From the NCBI RefSeq assembly GCF_013085465.1, contig NZ_CP049838.1, forward strand, positions 8,494,001-8,558,000: a DNA stretch of 64,000 bases, written 5' to 3'. The position numbers were made by a program, and so were the translations under genes. The stretch comes from Streptomyces asoensis (lineage in GTDB: Bacteria > Actinomycetota > Actinomycetes > Streptomycetales > Streptomycetaceae). Below are positions 26,770 through 35,037 of this stretch, in pieces. Numbering within the stretch: the stretch's first letter is position 1; each line of letters opens with the position of its first letter. The notes below the pieces were generated by a model. It did no database searches. It saw only the letters and a program-made list of their open reading frames with translations, and was not told the DNA's origin.

Positions 26770-27756
26770 ATGAAGTACCGCACCATAGGCACCGACCCGG
26801 CCACCCGTCGCGAGGTCAGCGTGCTCGCGCTCGGGGCGATGCTCTTCGGGTCGGTGACGGACGAGGAGACGTCCTTCGCGATTCTCGACCGGTACGTGGA
26901 GGCCGGCGGGAACTTCGTCGACACCTCCGACAACTACGCCTTCTGGGTCGACGGCGGCCAGGGCGGCCAGAGCGAGGAACTGATCGGCCGGTGGCGGCGC
27001 AGCCGGGGCGTCGGCCACGAGATCGTCGTCGCGACCAAGCTCGGCGCCCGACCGCTGGCGCCCGGCACCGGCTACACGGACAACGCGGAGGGCCTCTCCG
27101 CGAAGGTGATCCGCGAGTCCGCCGAACGCAGCCGGGAGCGGCTCGGTGTCGAGAAGCTGGACCTGCTCTACGCCCACATCGACGACCACGCCGTCCCGCA
27201 GCGCGAGACCGTCGAGGGCTTCGCGGAACTCGTCGCGGAGGGCACGGTCGGCCTGCTCGGGGTGAGCAACCAGGCCATGTGGCGGGTGGAGCGGGCCCGC
27301 GCCCTCGCCGCCGCGGCGGGACTGCCCGGCTACGAGGTGCTCCAGTACCAGCACAGTCATCTGCGCCCGCGGTTCGACGTCCCCAGCGAGCTCTTCCCCG
27401 ACGGCAGCCTCGGGCACGCCGGCGCCGAACTCCTCGGCTGTCTGCGGGCCGAGCCCGACCTCACCCTGGTCGCCTACTCGCCGCTGCTCGCCGGCGCCTA
27501 CGTACGGCGGGACAAGCCCCTGCCGCCGGACTACGACCACCCGGGCACCCCGGCCCGGCTCGCCGTGCTGCGCGAGGTCGCCCGGGAGACCGACGCGAGT
27601 GTCAACCAGGTCGTGCTGGCTTGGCAGTTGGGCGGGGAACTGCCGATCGTCCCGCTGGCCGGGGCGTCGTCGGTGGCGCAACTGGAGGAGAATCTCGCAG
27701 CCGTCGACCTGGAGCTGACCGTGGACCAGCGCTCCCGGCTGGACGCCGCGCACTGA
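26770..27756 (+). CDS. Aldo/keto reductase
   Basis: A 328-residue NADPH-dependent aldo/keto reductase. The tetrad is visible: Asp and Tyr in FVDTSDNYAFW (about residues 48-58), Lys in VVATKLG and His in LYAHIDDHAVP. The cofactor region is the late VPLAGASSVAQLEENLAAVDLELT. GGGAGG stands before ATG 26770. It is close to YajO/general-stress type AKRs; the substrate is unknown. A minisatellite begins eight bases after its stop. Confidence 0.93.
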   Translation: MKYRTIGTDPATRREVSVLALGAMLFGSVTDEETSFAILDRYVEAGGNFVDTSDNYAFWVDGGQGGQSEELIGRWRRSRGVGHEIVVATKLGARPLAPGTGYTDNAEGLSAKVIRESAERSRERLGVEKLDLLYAHIDDHAVPQRETVEGFAELVAEGTVGLLGVSNQAMWRVERARALAAAAGLPGYEVLQYQHSHLRPRFDVPSELFPDGSLGHAGAELLGCLRAEPDLTLVAYSPLLAGAYVRRDKPLPPDYDHPGTPARLAVLREVARETDASVNQVVLAWQLGGELPIVPLAGASSVAQLEENLAAVDLELTVDQRSRLDAAH

Positions 27757-27763
27757 CGACCGG

Positions 27764-27928
27764 GCGCCGTCCGGGCGCCGGCGGGGCACCGACCGGGCAC
27801 CGACCGGGCGCCGGCGGGGCATCGACCGGGCGCCGGCGGGGCATCGACCGGGCATCGACCGGGCACCGACCGGGCACCGACCGGGCACCGACCGGGCACC
27901 GACCGGGCGCCGGCGGGGCGCCGTCCGG
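27764..27928 (+). repeat. Minisatellite: 15 exact-length copies of an 11-bp unit
   Basis: Four unit variants, A GCGCCGTCCGG, B GCGCCGGCGGG, C GCACCGACCGG and D GCATCGACCGG, follow one another with no slippage in the order A B C C B D B D D C C C C B A, filling 165 bases. The first and last units are both A. As 11 is not a multiple of three it cannot encode a repeat peptide. It fills most of the gap between the reductase and tetR. Confidence 0.95.
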
Positions 27929-27967
27929 GGACAACCCGGGAGCAACCGGGGAGGCTACGCTGGGATC

Positions 27968-28540
27968 ATGCCGTCCACCCGCCGCACCGCCAGACAGGCC
28001 GACCTGCTGGAACGCCTCGTCGCGCTACTGACGGCGGAGGGGTTCTCGGACCTCACCCTGGACGACCTCGCCGAGCGGCTGCGCTGCTCCAAGACGACCC
28101 TGTACCAGCTCGCCCGCAGCAAGCAGGGGCTGGTGGTGGAGGCGGTCAAGCACTACTTCCGCGGGGCCACCGAGGCGGTCGAGAAGCGGGTGGCGCAGAC
28201 CGTCGACCCCTCGGACCGCGTCCGCGCGTACCTGACCGCCGTGGCCGAACAGTTGCGCCCGCTCTCACGCCGGTTCCTCGACGACGTGGCGGACTTCCCG
28301 CCCGCCCGCGAGGTGTACGAGGCGAACACGCGGATGGCCGCGGAGCGGGTGCGCCGGCTGATCGCCGAGGGCGTCTCGGACGGCGCCTTCCGCGAGGTGC
28401 ACACCGCGTTCGTCGGCGAGGTCGCCGCCGCGACCATGCGCCAGATCCAGCAGGGTGAGCTCAAGACCCGCACCGGGCTGACCGACGCGGAGGCGTACGA
28501 ACAGCTCGCGTCGCTCATCGTGCACGCCGTCTCCTCCTGA
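27968..28540 (+). CDS. TetR-family transcriptional regulator
   Basis: A 190-residue TetR-type repressor. The helix-turn-helix is at about residues 10-55 (LLERLVALLTAEGFSDLTLD, then LAERLRCSKTTLYQLARSK). The C-terminal part is the ligand pocket and dimer face. TACGCT (27956-27961) six bases before ATG 27968 predicts a leaderless mRNA. Downstream, two dyads lie before the acyl-CoA dehydrogenase gene, so this protein probably represses that operon and responds to an acyl-CoA. Confidence 0.93.
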   Translation: MPSTRRTARQADLLERLVALLTAEGFSDLTLDDLAERLRCSKTTLYQLARSKQGLVVEAVKHYFRGATEAVEKRVAQTVDPSDRVRAYLTAVAEQLRPLSRRFLDDVADFPPAREVYEANTRMAAERVRRLIAEGVSDGAFREVHTAFVGEVAAATMRQIQQGELKTRTGLTDAEAYEQLASLIVHAVSS

Positions 28541-28551
28541 AGCGGACACTT

Positions 28552-28567
28552 TCCGACCGCGGTCGGA
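28552..28567 (+). promoter_or_regulatory. Perfect 16-bp palindrome TCCGACCGCGGTCGGA, probable TetR operator
   Basis: TCCGACCG and its exact complement meet with no spacer, 12 bases after the tetR stop and about 100 bases before the acyl-CoA dehydrogenase start. Symmetry and place fit a TetR-family site. No T-run follows, so it is not a terminator. Confidence 0.65.
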
Positions 28568-28599
28568 TGCCACGGACCGCCCCCGTGCCGTACTGTGAA

Positions 28600-28627
28600 T
28601 GATACGTTCGTACGCACTCCAGTATCA
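28600..28627 (+). promoter_or_regulatory. Second dyad TGATAC...GTATCA before the acyl-CoA dehydrogenase
   Basis: TGATAC (28600-28605) is mirrored by GTATCA (28622-28627) across 16 bases, which themselves contain the small palindrome CGTACG. It sits between the first palindrome and the RBS, in the probable promoter. It could be a second operator. Confidence 0.4.
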
Positions 28628-28665
28628 CTTCCAGTACTCACCGGTACTCCTACGTGGAGGTCACC

Positions 28666-29844
28666 ATGCCTGCCACTCGTGCCCTGCCGACCGAGGAAGC
28701 CGTCGAGCTCATCCAGCTCACGCGCACCCTCGCCGCCAAGGAACTCGCCCCCCGGGTCGCCGACGCGGAGGCGGACGGGGCGTTCCCCCGGGACGTCTTC
28801 CGCACCCTCGGGCGCAGCGGCCTGCTCGGGCTGCCCTTCGCCGAGGAGGACGGCGGGGCGGACCAGCCGTACGAGGTCTACCTCCAGGTGCTGGAGGAGG
28901 TCGCCGCGGTCTGGTCGAGCGTCGCCGTGGGCATCTCCGTGCACGCCCTGTCCTGCTTCCCGCTGGCCCGCTTCGGTACCGAGGAGCAGCGGCGCAGGTG
29001 GCTGCCGGACATGCTGGGCGGTGAGCTGCTCGGCGCGTACTGCCTGTCGGAGCCGCACGCCGGCTCCGACCCGGCGGCCATGCTCACCAGCGCGGTCCGC
29101 GACGGCGACCACTATGTGCTCAACGGCACCAAAGCCTGGACCACGCACGGCGGATACGCGGACTTCTACACGGTCATGGCCCGCACCTCCGACGACCGCG
29201 CGCGCGGCATCTCCTGCTTCCTGATCCCGGCCGGCACCCCGGGGCTCAGTGCCGACCCGCCGGAGCGGAAGATGGGCCTGACGGGCTCGGCGACCGCGAC
29301 CATGCGGCTGGAGAACGTCCGGGTGCCCGTCGAACGCCGGATCGGGCAGGAGGGGCAGGGGCTGAAGATCGCGCTCGCCTCCCTCGACTGCGGCCGGCTG
29401 GGCATCTCGGCCGTCGCCACCGGCCTCGCCCAGGGAGCCCTCGACCACGCGGTGCGCTACGCGCGGGAGCGGGAGACCTTCGGCAAGCCGATCATCGAGC
29501 ACCAGGGACTGGCGTTCGTGCTCGCCGACATGGGCGCCGCGATCGAGTCGGCACGGGCCACCGCGCTGTCCGCCGCCCGGTTGAAGGATCTCGGCCTGCC
29601 CTTCACACGGGAGGCGTCGATCGCCAAACTCGTGGCCACGGACAACGCCATGAAGGTGACCACGGACGCCGTGCAGGTCCTCGGGGGGTACGGATACACC
29701 CGCGACTTCCCCGTGGAGCGCTATATGCGCGAGGCCAAGGTCATGCAGATCTTCGAAGGAACCAACCAGATCCAGCGCATGATCATCTCCCGTGCGCTGG
29801 ACCGTGACGAGGGCGGTGTGCTCACCGTCCTCGGCAAGGAGTGA
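28666..29844 (+). CDS. Acyl-CoA dehydrogenase
   Basis: A 392-residue FAD-dependent acyl-CoA dehydrogenase that oxidises acyl-CoA to 2-enoyl-CoA. Family parts are AYCLSEPHAGSDPAAM (about residues 125-140), LNGTKAWTTHGG, and the C-terminal VLGGYGYTRDFPVERYMREAKVMQIFEGTNQIQ region (key GGYGY and FEGTNQIQ). The catalytic Glu is in the YEGT-like FEGTNQ motif. GGAGG precedes ATG 28666. The SDR gene follows with a one-to-three base overlap, giving a two-step oxidation module under the upstream TetR regulator. Confidence 0.95.
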   Translation: MPATRALPTEEAVELIQLTRTLAAKELAPRVADAEADGAFPRDVFRTLGRSGLLGLPFAEEDGGADQPYEVYLQVLEEVAAVWSSVAVGISVHALSCFPLARFGTEEQRRRWLPDMLGGELLGAYCLSEPHAGSDPAAMLTSAVRDGDHYVLNGTKAWTTHGGYADFYTVMARTSDDRARGISCFLIPAGTPGLSADPPERKMGLTGSATATMRLENVRVPVERRIGQEGQGLKIALASLDCGRLGISAVATGLAQGALDHAVRYARERETFGKPIIEHQGLAFVLADMGAAIESARATALSAARLKDLGLPFTREASIAKLVATDNAMKVTTDAVQVLGGYGYTRDFPVERYMREAKVMQIFEGTNQIQRMIISRALDRDEGGVLTVLGKE

Positions 29845-29846
29845 TG

Positions 29847-30605
29847 ATGCAGCTCGAGAACACCGCCGCCCTTGTCACCGGCGGTGCGTCCGGCCTCGGC
29901 GCGGCCACCGCGAAGGCCCTCGCCGAGGGCGGCGCCCAGGTCTTCGCCCTCGACCTCAAGGACGGCATCGACAAGGCACCCGAGGTGCCCGGTGTGACCT
30001 ATGTGCCCACCGACGTCACCGACCCCGAGCAGGTCGGCGCCGCCGTCGCCACCGCGGCGGGCTCCGGTGTCCCGCTGCGCACGGTCGTCAACTGCGCCGG
30101 TATCGGCCCGTCCGCGCGGATCCTCGGCAAGAAGGGCGTCCACGACCTCGGCCTGTACGCCAAGGTGATCCAGATCAACCTGATCGGCACCTTCAACGTG
30201 CTCGCGCTCGCCTCGGAGGCCATCGCCGCGACCGAGGCCGACGAGAACGGCCAGCGGGGCGTCATCGTCAACACCGCCTCCATCGCCGCGTACGACGGGC
30301 AGATCGGCCAGGCCGCCTACGCGTCCTCCAAGGGCGGGGTAGTCGGTCTGACCCTGCCCGCCGCCCGCGACCTCGCGCAGTACGGGATCCGGGTGTGCAC
30401 CATCGCCCCGGGGATCGTGGAGACGCCGATGCTGGCCACGGTGTCGGAGGAGTTCCGCGCCTCGCTCGCCGAGGGCGTGCCCTTCCCGCGCCGCCTGGCC
30501 CGGCCCGAGGAGTACGCCCGGCTGGCCCTGGCGATCGTCGACCACGACTACCTCAACGGCGAGACCATCCGCATGGACGGCGCGCTGCGGATGGCCCCGA
30601 GGTAG
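29847..30605 (+). CDS. SDR-family 3-hydroxyacyl-CoA dehydrogenase-like protein
   Basis: A 252-residue short-chain dehydrogenase close to type 2 3-hydroxyacyl-CoA dehydrogenases (HSD10-like). The NAD-binding GGASGLGAATAKAL is at about residues 12-25, followed by NCAG, the catalytic Ser in VNTASIAAYDG, and YASSKGG with Tyr and Lys. ATG 29847 is five bases after AAGGAG; ATG 29844 overlaps the previous stop and is also possible. It would act two steps after the acyl-CoA dehydrogenase on a branched or short acyl-CoA. An enoyl-CoA hydratase is not present in the window. Confidence 0.92.
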   Translation: MQLENTAALVTGGASGLGAATAKALAEGGAQVFALDLKDGIDKAPEVPGVTYVPTDVTDPEQVGAAVATAAGSGVPLRTVVNCAGIGPSARILGKKGVHDLGLYAKVIQINLIGTFNVLALASEAIAATEADENGQRGVIVNTASIAAYDGQIGQAAYASSKGGVVGLTLPAARDLAQYGIRVCTIAPGIVETPMLATVSEEFRASLAEGVPFPRRLARPEEYARLALAIVDHDYLNGETIRMDGALRMAPR

Positions 30606-30651
30606 GTCGGAGGCAGGTCGGAGGCAGGCCACCGGGAGTTCTCGGCGGCCC

Positions 30652-31437
30652 TCAGGGTCTGACCAGCAGCTGGAAGTCGAACGCGTACCGGGACGCGCGG
30701 TAGATGTGCGTCCCGTACTCGACCGGCCGGCCGGTGTCGTCGTACGCCGTGCGCTGCATGGTCAGCAGGGCCGCCCCCTCCTTCTCGGCGAGGAGGTCGG
30801 CCTCCTCGGCGGTGGCGGAGCGGGCGCCGATGGTCTGGCGGGCGCTGTGCAGGGTGATGCCCGCCGAACGCAGCAGCCGGTACAGGCCCGTCGACTCCAG
30901 GCGTTCCGTGTCGAGGTCCAGGAGGGCCGGGGGCAGGTAGTTGCACAGGAACGCCACCGGCTGTCCGTGCGTGGCGCGCAGCCGCTCCAGAAGGGTGACC
31001 TCGCTGCCCTCCGGGACACCGAGCGCGGCGGCCACGTCGGCGGTCGCCGGCACGTGTTCGTTGCGTACGACATGGGTGGTGGGTCCCTGTCCGGCCGCCT
31101 CCAGGTCGTCGTAGAGGCTGCTCAGTTCCAGCGGCCGCTTCACCTGGCTGTGCACGACCTGGGTGCCGACTCCCCGCCGTCGCACCAGGAGTCCCTTGTC
31201 GACCAGGGACTGGATGGCCTGGCGGACCGTAGGGCGGGACAGCCCGAGGCGGGTCGACAGGTCGATCTCGTTGCCGAGGAGGTTGCCCGGGGCGAGCGCT
31301 CCCTGTTCGATCGCCGCCTCCAACTGCTGGGCGAGCTGGTAGTAGAGCGGCACGGGGCTGGTGCGGTCCAGGGCGAAATGCAGCAGGTCGAGCGCGGAGC
31401 CGGGCACGGCACGGGATCGGTCGCCGGTCTTCGCCAT
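30652..31437 (-). CDS. GntR/HutC-family regulator (inositol-locus type)
   Basis: A 261-residue GntR regulator with an N-terminal winged helix (about residues 28-95: LYYQLAQQLEAAIEQGALAP, then LSTRLGLSRPTVRQAIQSLV) and a C-terminal UTRA ligand domain ending YASRYAFDFQLLV-like. GAGGAGG stands before ATG 31437. Its position beside an iolC remnant and opposite a sugar ABC operon suits the regulator of inositol genes known in Streptomyces. The divergent control region 90 bases beyond the remnant is its probable target. Confidence 0.92.
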   Translation of the reverse strand: MAKTGDRSRAVPGSALDLLHFALDRTSPVPLYYQLAQQLEAAIEQGALAPGNLLGNEIDLSTRLGLSRPTVRQAIQSLVDKGLLVRRRGVGTQVVHSQVKRPLELSSLYDDLEAAGQGPTTHVVRNEHVPATADVAAALGVPEGSEVTLLERLRATHGQPVAFLCNYLPPALLDLDTERLESTGLYRLLRSAGITLHSARQTIGARSATAEEADLLAEKEGAALLTMQRTAYDDTGRPVEYGTHIYRASRYAFDFQLLVRP

Positions 31438-31500
31438 CGGGGCACCTCCTCGGGTCGATGGGGTCGGGTGGGAGAGCGGCTGGGGAGCGGGCGGACCGGA

Positions 31501-31713
31501 TCAGCCGGATGCGAGGAGCCTCCCGGTCTCGGTTTCGGCCTCGGTTTCGGCCTCGGCCTCGTCCAGCAGGGTCAACTCCCGCCGGGCGAGGGCGACACGG
31601 TCCTTTTCGAACGTCTCCGGCCGTGTGAGGGGTACGTCCGGTCGCAAGGGGTAGAGATCGATCCCGGTACGACCCATCGTGATCACGTCCCGTGGCTGGG
31701 CCGACTCGGCCAT
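31501..31713 (-). pseudogene. Truncated iolC (5-dehydro-2-deoxygluconokinase) N-terminal remnant
   Basis: A 70-codon frame beginning with the IolC signature DVITMGRTGIDLYPL and continuing to about ETFEK. IolC proteins would go on with the substrate-binding FGKFLGGSPTNVA, but here the frame turns into an acidic Glu/Ala/Thr repeat (EAEAETEAETETG) and stops. Roughly 37 of about 320 residues remain, so no kinase can be made. Promoter, RBS (GAGGAG) and start codon are intact. The frame precedes gntR in the same orientation, so it now works at most as a leader ORF for that regulator. Confidence 0.75.
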
Positions 31714-31756
31714 GTGCGACGCTCCTCACGGTGATCGGGAGCCTGGCGTCTCCCAG

Positions 31757-31866
31757 GTGTAGGTCCCGGGGACCCGCACTGTCAAGAGTTTGTGCTTACA
31801 TTCGGACCTGCTTGTGAAATGATGTCTTAACAAAGTATTGACAGTGAGCCCGTCAAGGGATTGGAT
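31757..31866. promoter_or_regulatory. Divergent promoter pair inside a large inverted repeat
   Basis: The 307-base gap carries two consensus promoters. Rightwards: TTGACA 31838-31843, 17 bases, TTGGAT 31861-31866. Leftwards: TTGACA (complement of 31780-31785), 17 bases, CTACAC (complement of 31757-31762). Both -35 boxes lie in an imperfect inverted repeat: ACTGTCAAGAGTTTGT (31778-31793) against the complement of ACAAAGTATTGACAGT (31830-31845), 14 of 16 pairs. The symmetry suggests that one regulator, probably the GntR protein, binds both ends and controls both directions. Confidence 0.7.
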
Positions 31867-32020
31867 CCGGTCCCAAGCAGCGCACGCCGGGTCCGAGACA
31901 CCTGAACAGTCGCGGACCCGGCCCCATGGCCCCAATCTGAGTAGAAACGGGCCCCGGATCCTCGCGATCGCCTCCCCTTTTCCCGTCGTTTTCTCCGTCG
32001 CACAGTGAGGTGCAGGAAAG

Positions 32021-33040
32021 ATGGACAGCTCTTCTCCCTTCCGCTCGAGCAGAATCGCCCCGGTCGTGGCCATGGCCGCGGCGGTGGCCCTGACCCTCGC
32101 AGGCTGCTCCAGCAGCTCCGGCGGCAAGAAGTCCGAGGAGAGCGCGGACGGCGCTTCCGCGGGCAAGGCGAGCACTCCGCAGATGACGGTCGCCCTGGTG
32201 ACCCACCAGTCGCCCGGCGACACCTTCTGGGACATCGTCCGCAAGGGCGCCGAGGCCGCCGCCGCCAAGGACAACGTCAAGCTGGTCTACTCCGCCGACC
32301 CGAACGCCGGAAACCAGGCCAACCTGATCCAGAACGCGATCGACCAGAAGGTCGACGGCATCGCGGTCACCCTCGCCAAGCCGGACGCGCTGAAGGACGT
32401 CATAGCCAAGGCGAAGACCGCGAAGATACCCGTGGTCGGCCTCAACTCCGGTGTCAGCGAGTGGAAGAACCTCGGCCTGATGGAGTTCTTCGGCCAGGAC
32501 GAGACCGTGGCCGGTGAGGCGCTCGGCAACAGGCTCAACTCCGAGGGCGCCAAGAAGGCCGTCTGTGTCATCCAGGAACAGGGCAACATCGGCCTCACCC
32601 AGCGCTGTGCCGGTGTGAAGAAGACGTTCTCGGGCACGACGGAGACCCTGTACGTCAACGGCACGGACATGCCGTCCGTGAAGTCGACGATCACCGCCAA
32701 GCTGAGCCAGGACAAGGCCATCGACTACGTCGTCACCCTCGGCGCCCCGTTCGCGCTGACGGCGGTGCAGTCGAAGTCCGACGCGGGCAGCAAGGCCAAG
32801 ATCGCCACCTTCGACCTCAACAAGGACCTGACGAGCGCCATCGACAAGGGCACGATCGAGTTCGCCGTCGACCAGCAGCCCTACCTCCAGGGCTACCTGG
32901 CGATCGACTCGCTGTGGCTCTACAAGAACAACGGCAACTACATGGGCGGCGGCGAGCAGCCGGTGCTGACCGGTCCGGCCTTCGTGGACAAGACCAACGT
33001 CGACGCGGTCGCCTCGTTCGCCGCGAAGGGCACCCGGTGA
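32021..33040 (+). CDS. Sugar ABC transporter substrate-binding lipoprotein
   Basis: A 339-residue periplasmic-binding-protein-type lipoprotein (Peripla_BP_4). The signal peptide ends in the lipobox LAGC at about residue 30, followed by a Ser/Gly linker. The mature domain begins MTVALVTHQSPGDTFWDIVRKG and includes IDQKVDGIAVTLAKPDALKD. Ribose, inositol and related sugars are typical ligands of this class. It is the first gene of the importer operon, 148 bases after the predicted start site, and its TGA overlaps the ATG of the permease. Confidence 0.95.
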   Translation: MDSSSPFRSSRIAPVVAMAAAVALTLAGCSSSSGGKKSEESADGASAGKASTPQMTVALVTHQSPGDTFWDIVRKGAEAAAAKDNVKLVYSADPNAGNQANLIQNAIDQKVDGIAVTLAKPDALKDVIAKAKTAKIPVVGLNSGVSEWKNLGLMEFFGQDETVAGEALGNRLNSEGAKKAVCVIQEQGNIGLTQRCAGVKKTFSGTTETLYVNGTDMPSVKSTITAKLSQDKAIDYVVTLGAPFALTAVQSKSDAGSKAKIATFDLNKDLTSAIDKGTIEFAVDQQPYLQGYLAIDSLWLYKNNGNYMGGGEQPVLTGPAFVDKTNVDAVASFAAKGTR

Positions 33041-34116
33041 TGAGCATGACCCATCACGCCGAGCCGGCGGTGTCCACACCGCCGGCCCCCGGCCGTAAGG
33101 AGAGCGACGGCCGGACCAAGCAACGCCCCCTGGCTCTGCGGCTGTTGGCGCGTCCCGAGGTGGGTGTGTTCCTCGGCGCGGTCGCGGTGTACGTGTTCTT
33201 CCTGATCGCGGCGCCGCCGGTGCGTGACGGCAGTTCGATGGCCAACATCCTGTACCAGTCGTCGACGATCGGGATCATGGCGCTGCCGGTGGCGCTGCTG
33301 ATGATCGGCGGCGAGTTCGACCTGTCGGCGGGTGTCGCCGTCATCACCTCGGCGCTCACCGCGTCCATGCTGAGCTACCAACTCACCATGAACGTGTGGC
33401 TCGGTGTGATCGTCGCCCTCCTGGTGTCCCTCGGGATCGGCTTCCTCAACGGCTGGATGGTGGTCAGGACCGGGCTGCCGAGCTTCCTGATCACCCTGGG
33501 CACGTTCCTGATCCTCCAGGGTGTCAACCTCGCGGTGACCAAGCTGGTCACCACGAACGTGGCCACCGACGACATCAGTGACATGGACGGCTTCGGCCAG
33601 GCGAAGAAGATCTTCGCCTCGTCCTTCGACGTCGGCGGCGTCCAGGTCAAGATCACTATCGTGTACTGGCTGGTCTTCGCGGCCATCGCCACCTGGGTGC
33701 TGCTGCGGACGAAGTACGGCAACTGGATCTTTGCGGTGGGCGGTAACAAGGAGAGCGCCCGGGCGGTCGGCGTGCCCGTGACGTTCACGAAGATCTCGCT
33801 GTTCATGCTGGTCGGTTTCGGTGCCTGGTTCGTCGGGATGCACCAGCTGTTCACGTTCAACACGGTGCAGTCGGGCGAGGGTGTCGGGCAGGAGCTGATC
33901 TACATCTCCGCGGCCGTCATCGGCGGCTGTCTGCTGACCGGCGGCGCCGGCTCGGCGATCGGCCCGGTCTTCGGGGCGTTCATGTTCGGGATGGTGCAGC
34001 AGGGCATCGTCTACGCGGGCTGGAACCCCGACTGGTTCAAGGCCTTCCTCGGCGTCATGCTCCTGGGCGCCGTCCTGATCAATCTGTGGGTCCAGCGCAC
34101 GGCCACCCGGAGGTGA
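33040..34116 (+). CDS. Sugar ABC transporter permease (RbsC type)
   Basis: A 358-residue membrane permease of the RbsC/XylH family with about ten helices. Typical parts are [20 protein letters not shown] (about residues 88-107), [20 protein letters not shown], and the cytoplasmic EAA-like loop [22 protein letters not shown] 33040 overlaps the stop of the binding-protein gene. The ATPase gene follows five bases after the stop. This is a normal membrane half of the importer. Confidence 0.95.
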   Translation: MSMTHHAEPAVSTPPAPGRKESDGRTKQRPLALRLLARPEVGVFLGAVAVYVFFLIAAPPVRDGSSMANILYQSSTIGIMALPVALLMIGGEFDLSAGVAVITSALTASMLSYQLTMNVWLGVIVALLVSLGIGFLNGWMVVRTGLPSFLITLGTFLILQGVNLAVTKLVTTNVATDDISDMDGFGQAKKIFASSFDVGGVQVKITIVYWLVFAAIATWVLLRTKYGNWIFAVGGNKESARAVGVPVTFTKISLFMLVGFGAWFVGMHQLFTFNTVQSGEGVGQELIYISAAVIGGCLLTGGAGSAIGPVFGAFMFGMVQQGIVYAGWNPDWFKAFLGVMLLGAVLINLWVQRTATRR

Positions 34117-34121
34117 CCCGA

Positions 34122-35036
34122 ATGACCACCAACGGAACCGGCACGCACGGCGCCATCCTCGCGGACACCGCCCCCGAGAGCGGTGACAGTCCACTCGTCG
34201 AACTGCGCAACGCGGGCAAGTCCTACGGCAACATCCGTGCCCTGCACGGCGTCGACCTCGCCGTCCGTCCCGGCCAGGTGACCTGTGTCCTCGGCGACAA
34301 CGGCGCCGGCAAGTCGACGCTCATCAAGATCGTCTCGGGACTGCACCAGCACACCGAGGGCGAGTTCCTCGTCGACGGCACCCCGGTGCGCTTCAGCACC
34401 CCGCGCGAGGCTCTCGACAAGGGCATCGCCACCGTCTACCAGGACCTGGCGACGGTCCCGCTGATGCCGGTGTGGCGCAACTTCTTCCTCGGCTCCGAAC
34501 TCACCAAGGGCCCCTGGCCCGTGCGCCGGCTCGACATCGAGAAGATGAAGAAGACCGCCGACGAGGAACTGCGCAACATGGGCATCGTCCTCGACGACCT
34601 CGAACAGCCCATCGGCACCCTCTCCGGCGGCCAGCGCCAGTGCGTCGCCATCGCCCGCGCCGTCCACTTCGGCGCCCGCGTCCTCATCCTGGACGAGCCC
34701 ACCGCCGCCCTCGGCGTCAAGCAGTCCGGCGTGGTCCTGAAGTACATCGCCGCCGCCCGCGACCGCGGCCTCGGCGTCATCTTCATCACCCACAACCCCC
34801 ACCACGCCTACATGGTCGGCGACCACTTCAGCGTCCTGCGCCTGGGCACCATGGAACTCAGCGCCGAACGCAGTCAGGTCAGCCTCGAAGAACTCACCAA
34901 CCACATGGCCGGCGGCACCGAACTCGCCGCCCTCAAACACGAGTTGGCCCAGGTGCGTGGCGTGGACGTCGAGGAGCTCCCGGAGGAGAAGGACCTCACC
35001 GCGCCCGTGGCGGGTCCCGGGGAGAGGACGCCCTGA
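34122..35036 (+). CDS. Sugar ABC transporter ATPase, single-domain
   Basis: A 304-residue ATPase with one nucleotide-binding domain. Walker [12 protein letters not shown] is at about residues 63-73, Q-loop VYQDLA, signature [15 protein letters not shown], Walker [13 protein letters not shown] and switch His in [10 protein letters not shown]. Most ribose-type ATPases carry two such domains; here there is one, so a homodimer is expected. A charged tail of about 30 residues follows. The isomerase gene starts one base after the stop, so the catabolic enzyme is coupled to transport. Confidence 0.94.
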   Translation: MTTNGTGTHGAILADTAPESGDSPLVELRNAGKSYGNIRALHGVDLAVRPGQVTCVLGDNGAGKSTLIKIVSGLHQHTEGEFLVDGTPVRFSTPREALDKGIATVYQDLATVPLMPVWRNFFLGSELTKGPWPVRRLDIEKMKKTADEELRNMGIVLDDLEQPIGTLSGGQRQCVAIARAVHFGARVLILDEPTAALGVKQSGVVLKYIAAARDRGLGVIFITHNPHHAYMVGDHFSVLRLGTMELSAERSQVSLEELTNHMAGGTELAALKHELAQVRGVDVEELPEEKDLTAPVAGPGERTP

Positions 35037-35037
35037 C

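Noticed and set aside
27764..27928. CRISPR array
   Set aside because: The units are 11 bases and directly adjoining, there are no spacers, and no cas gene is present.
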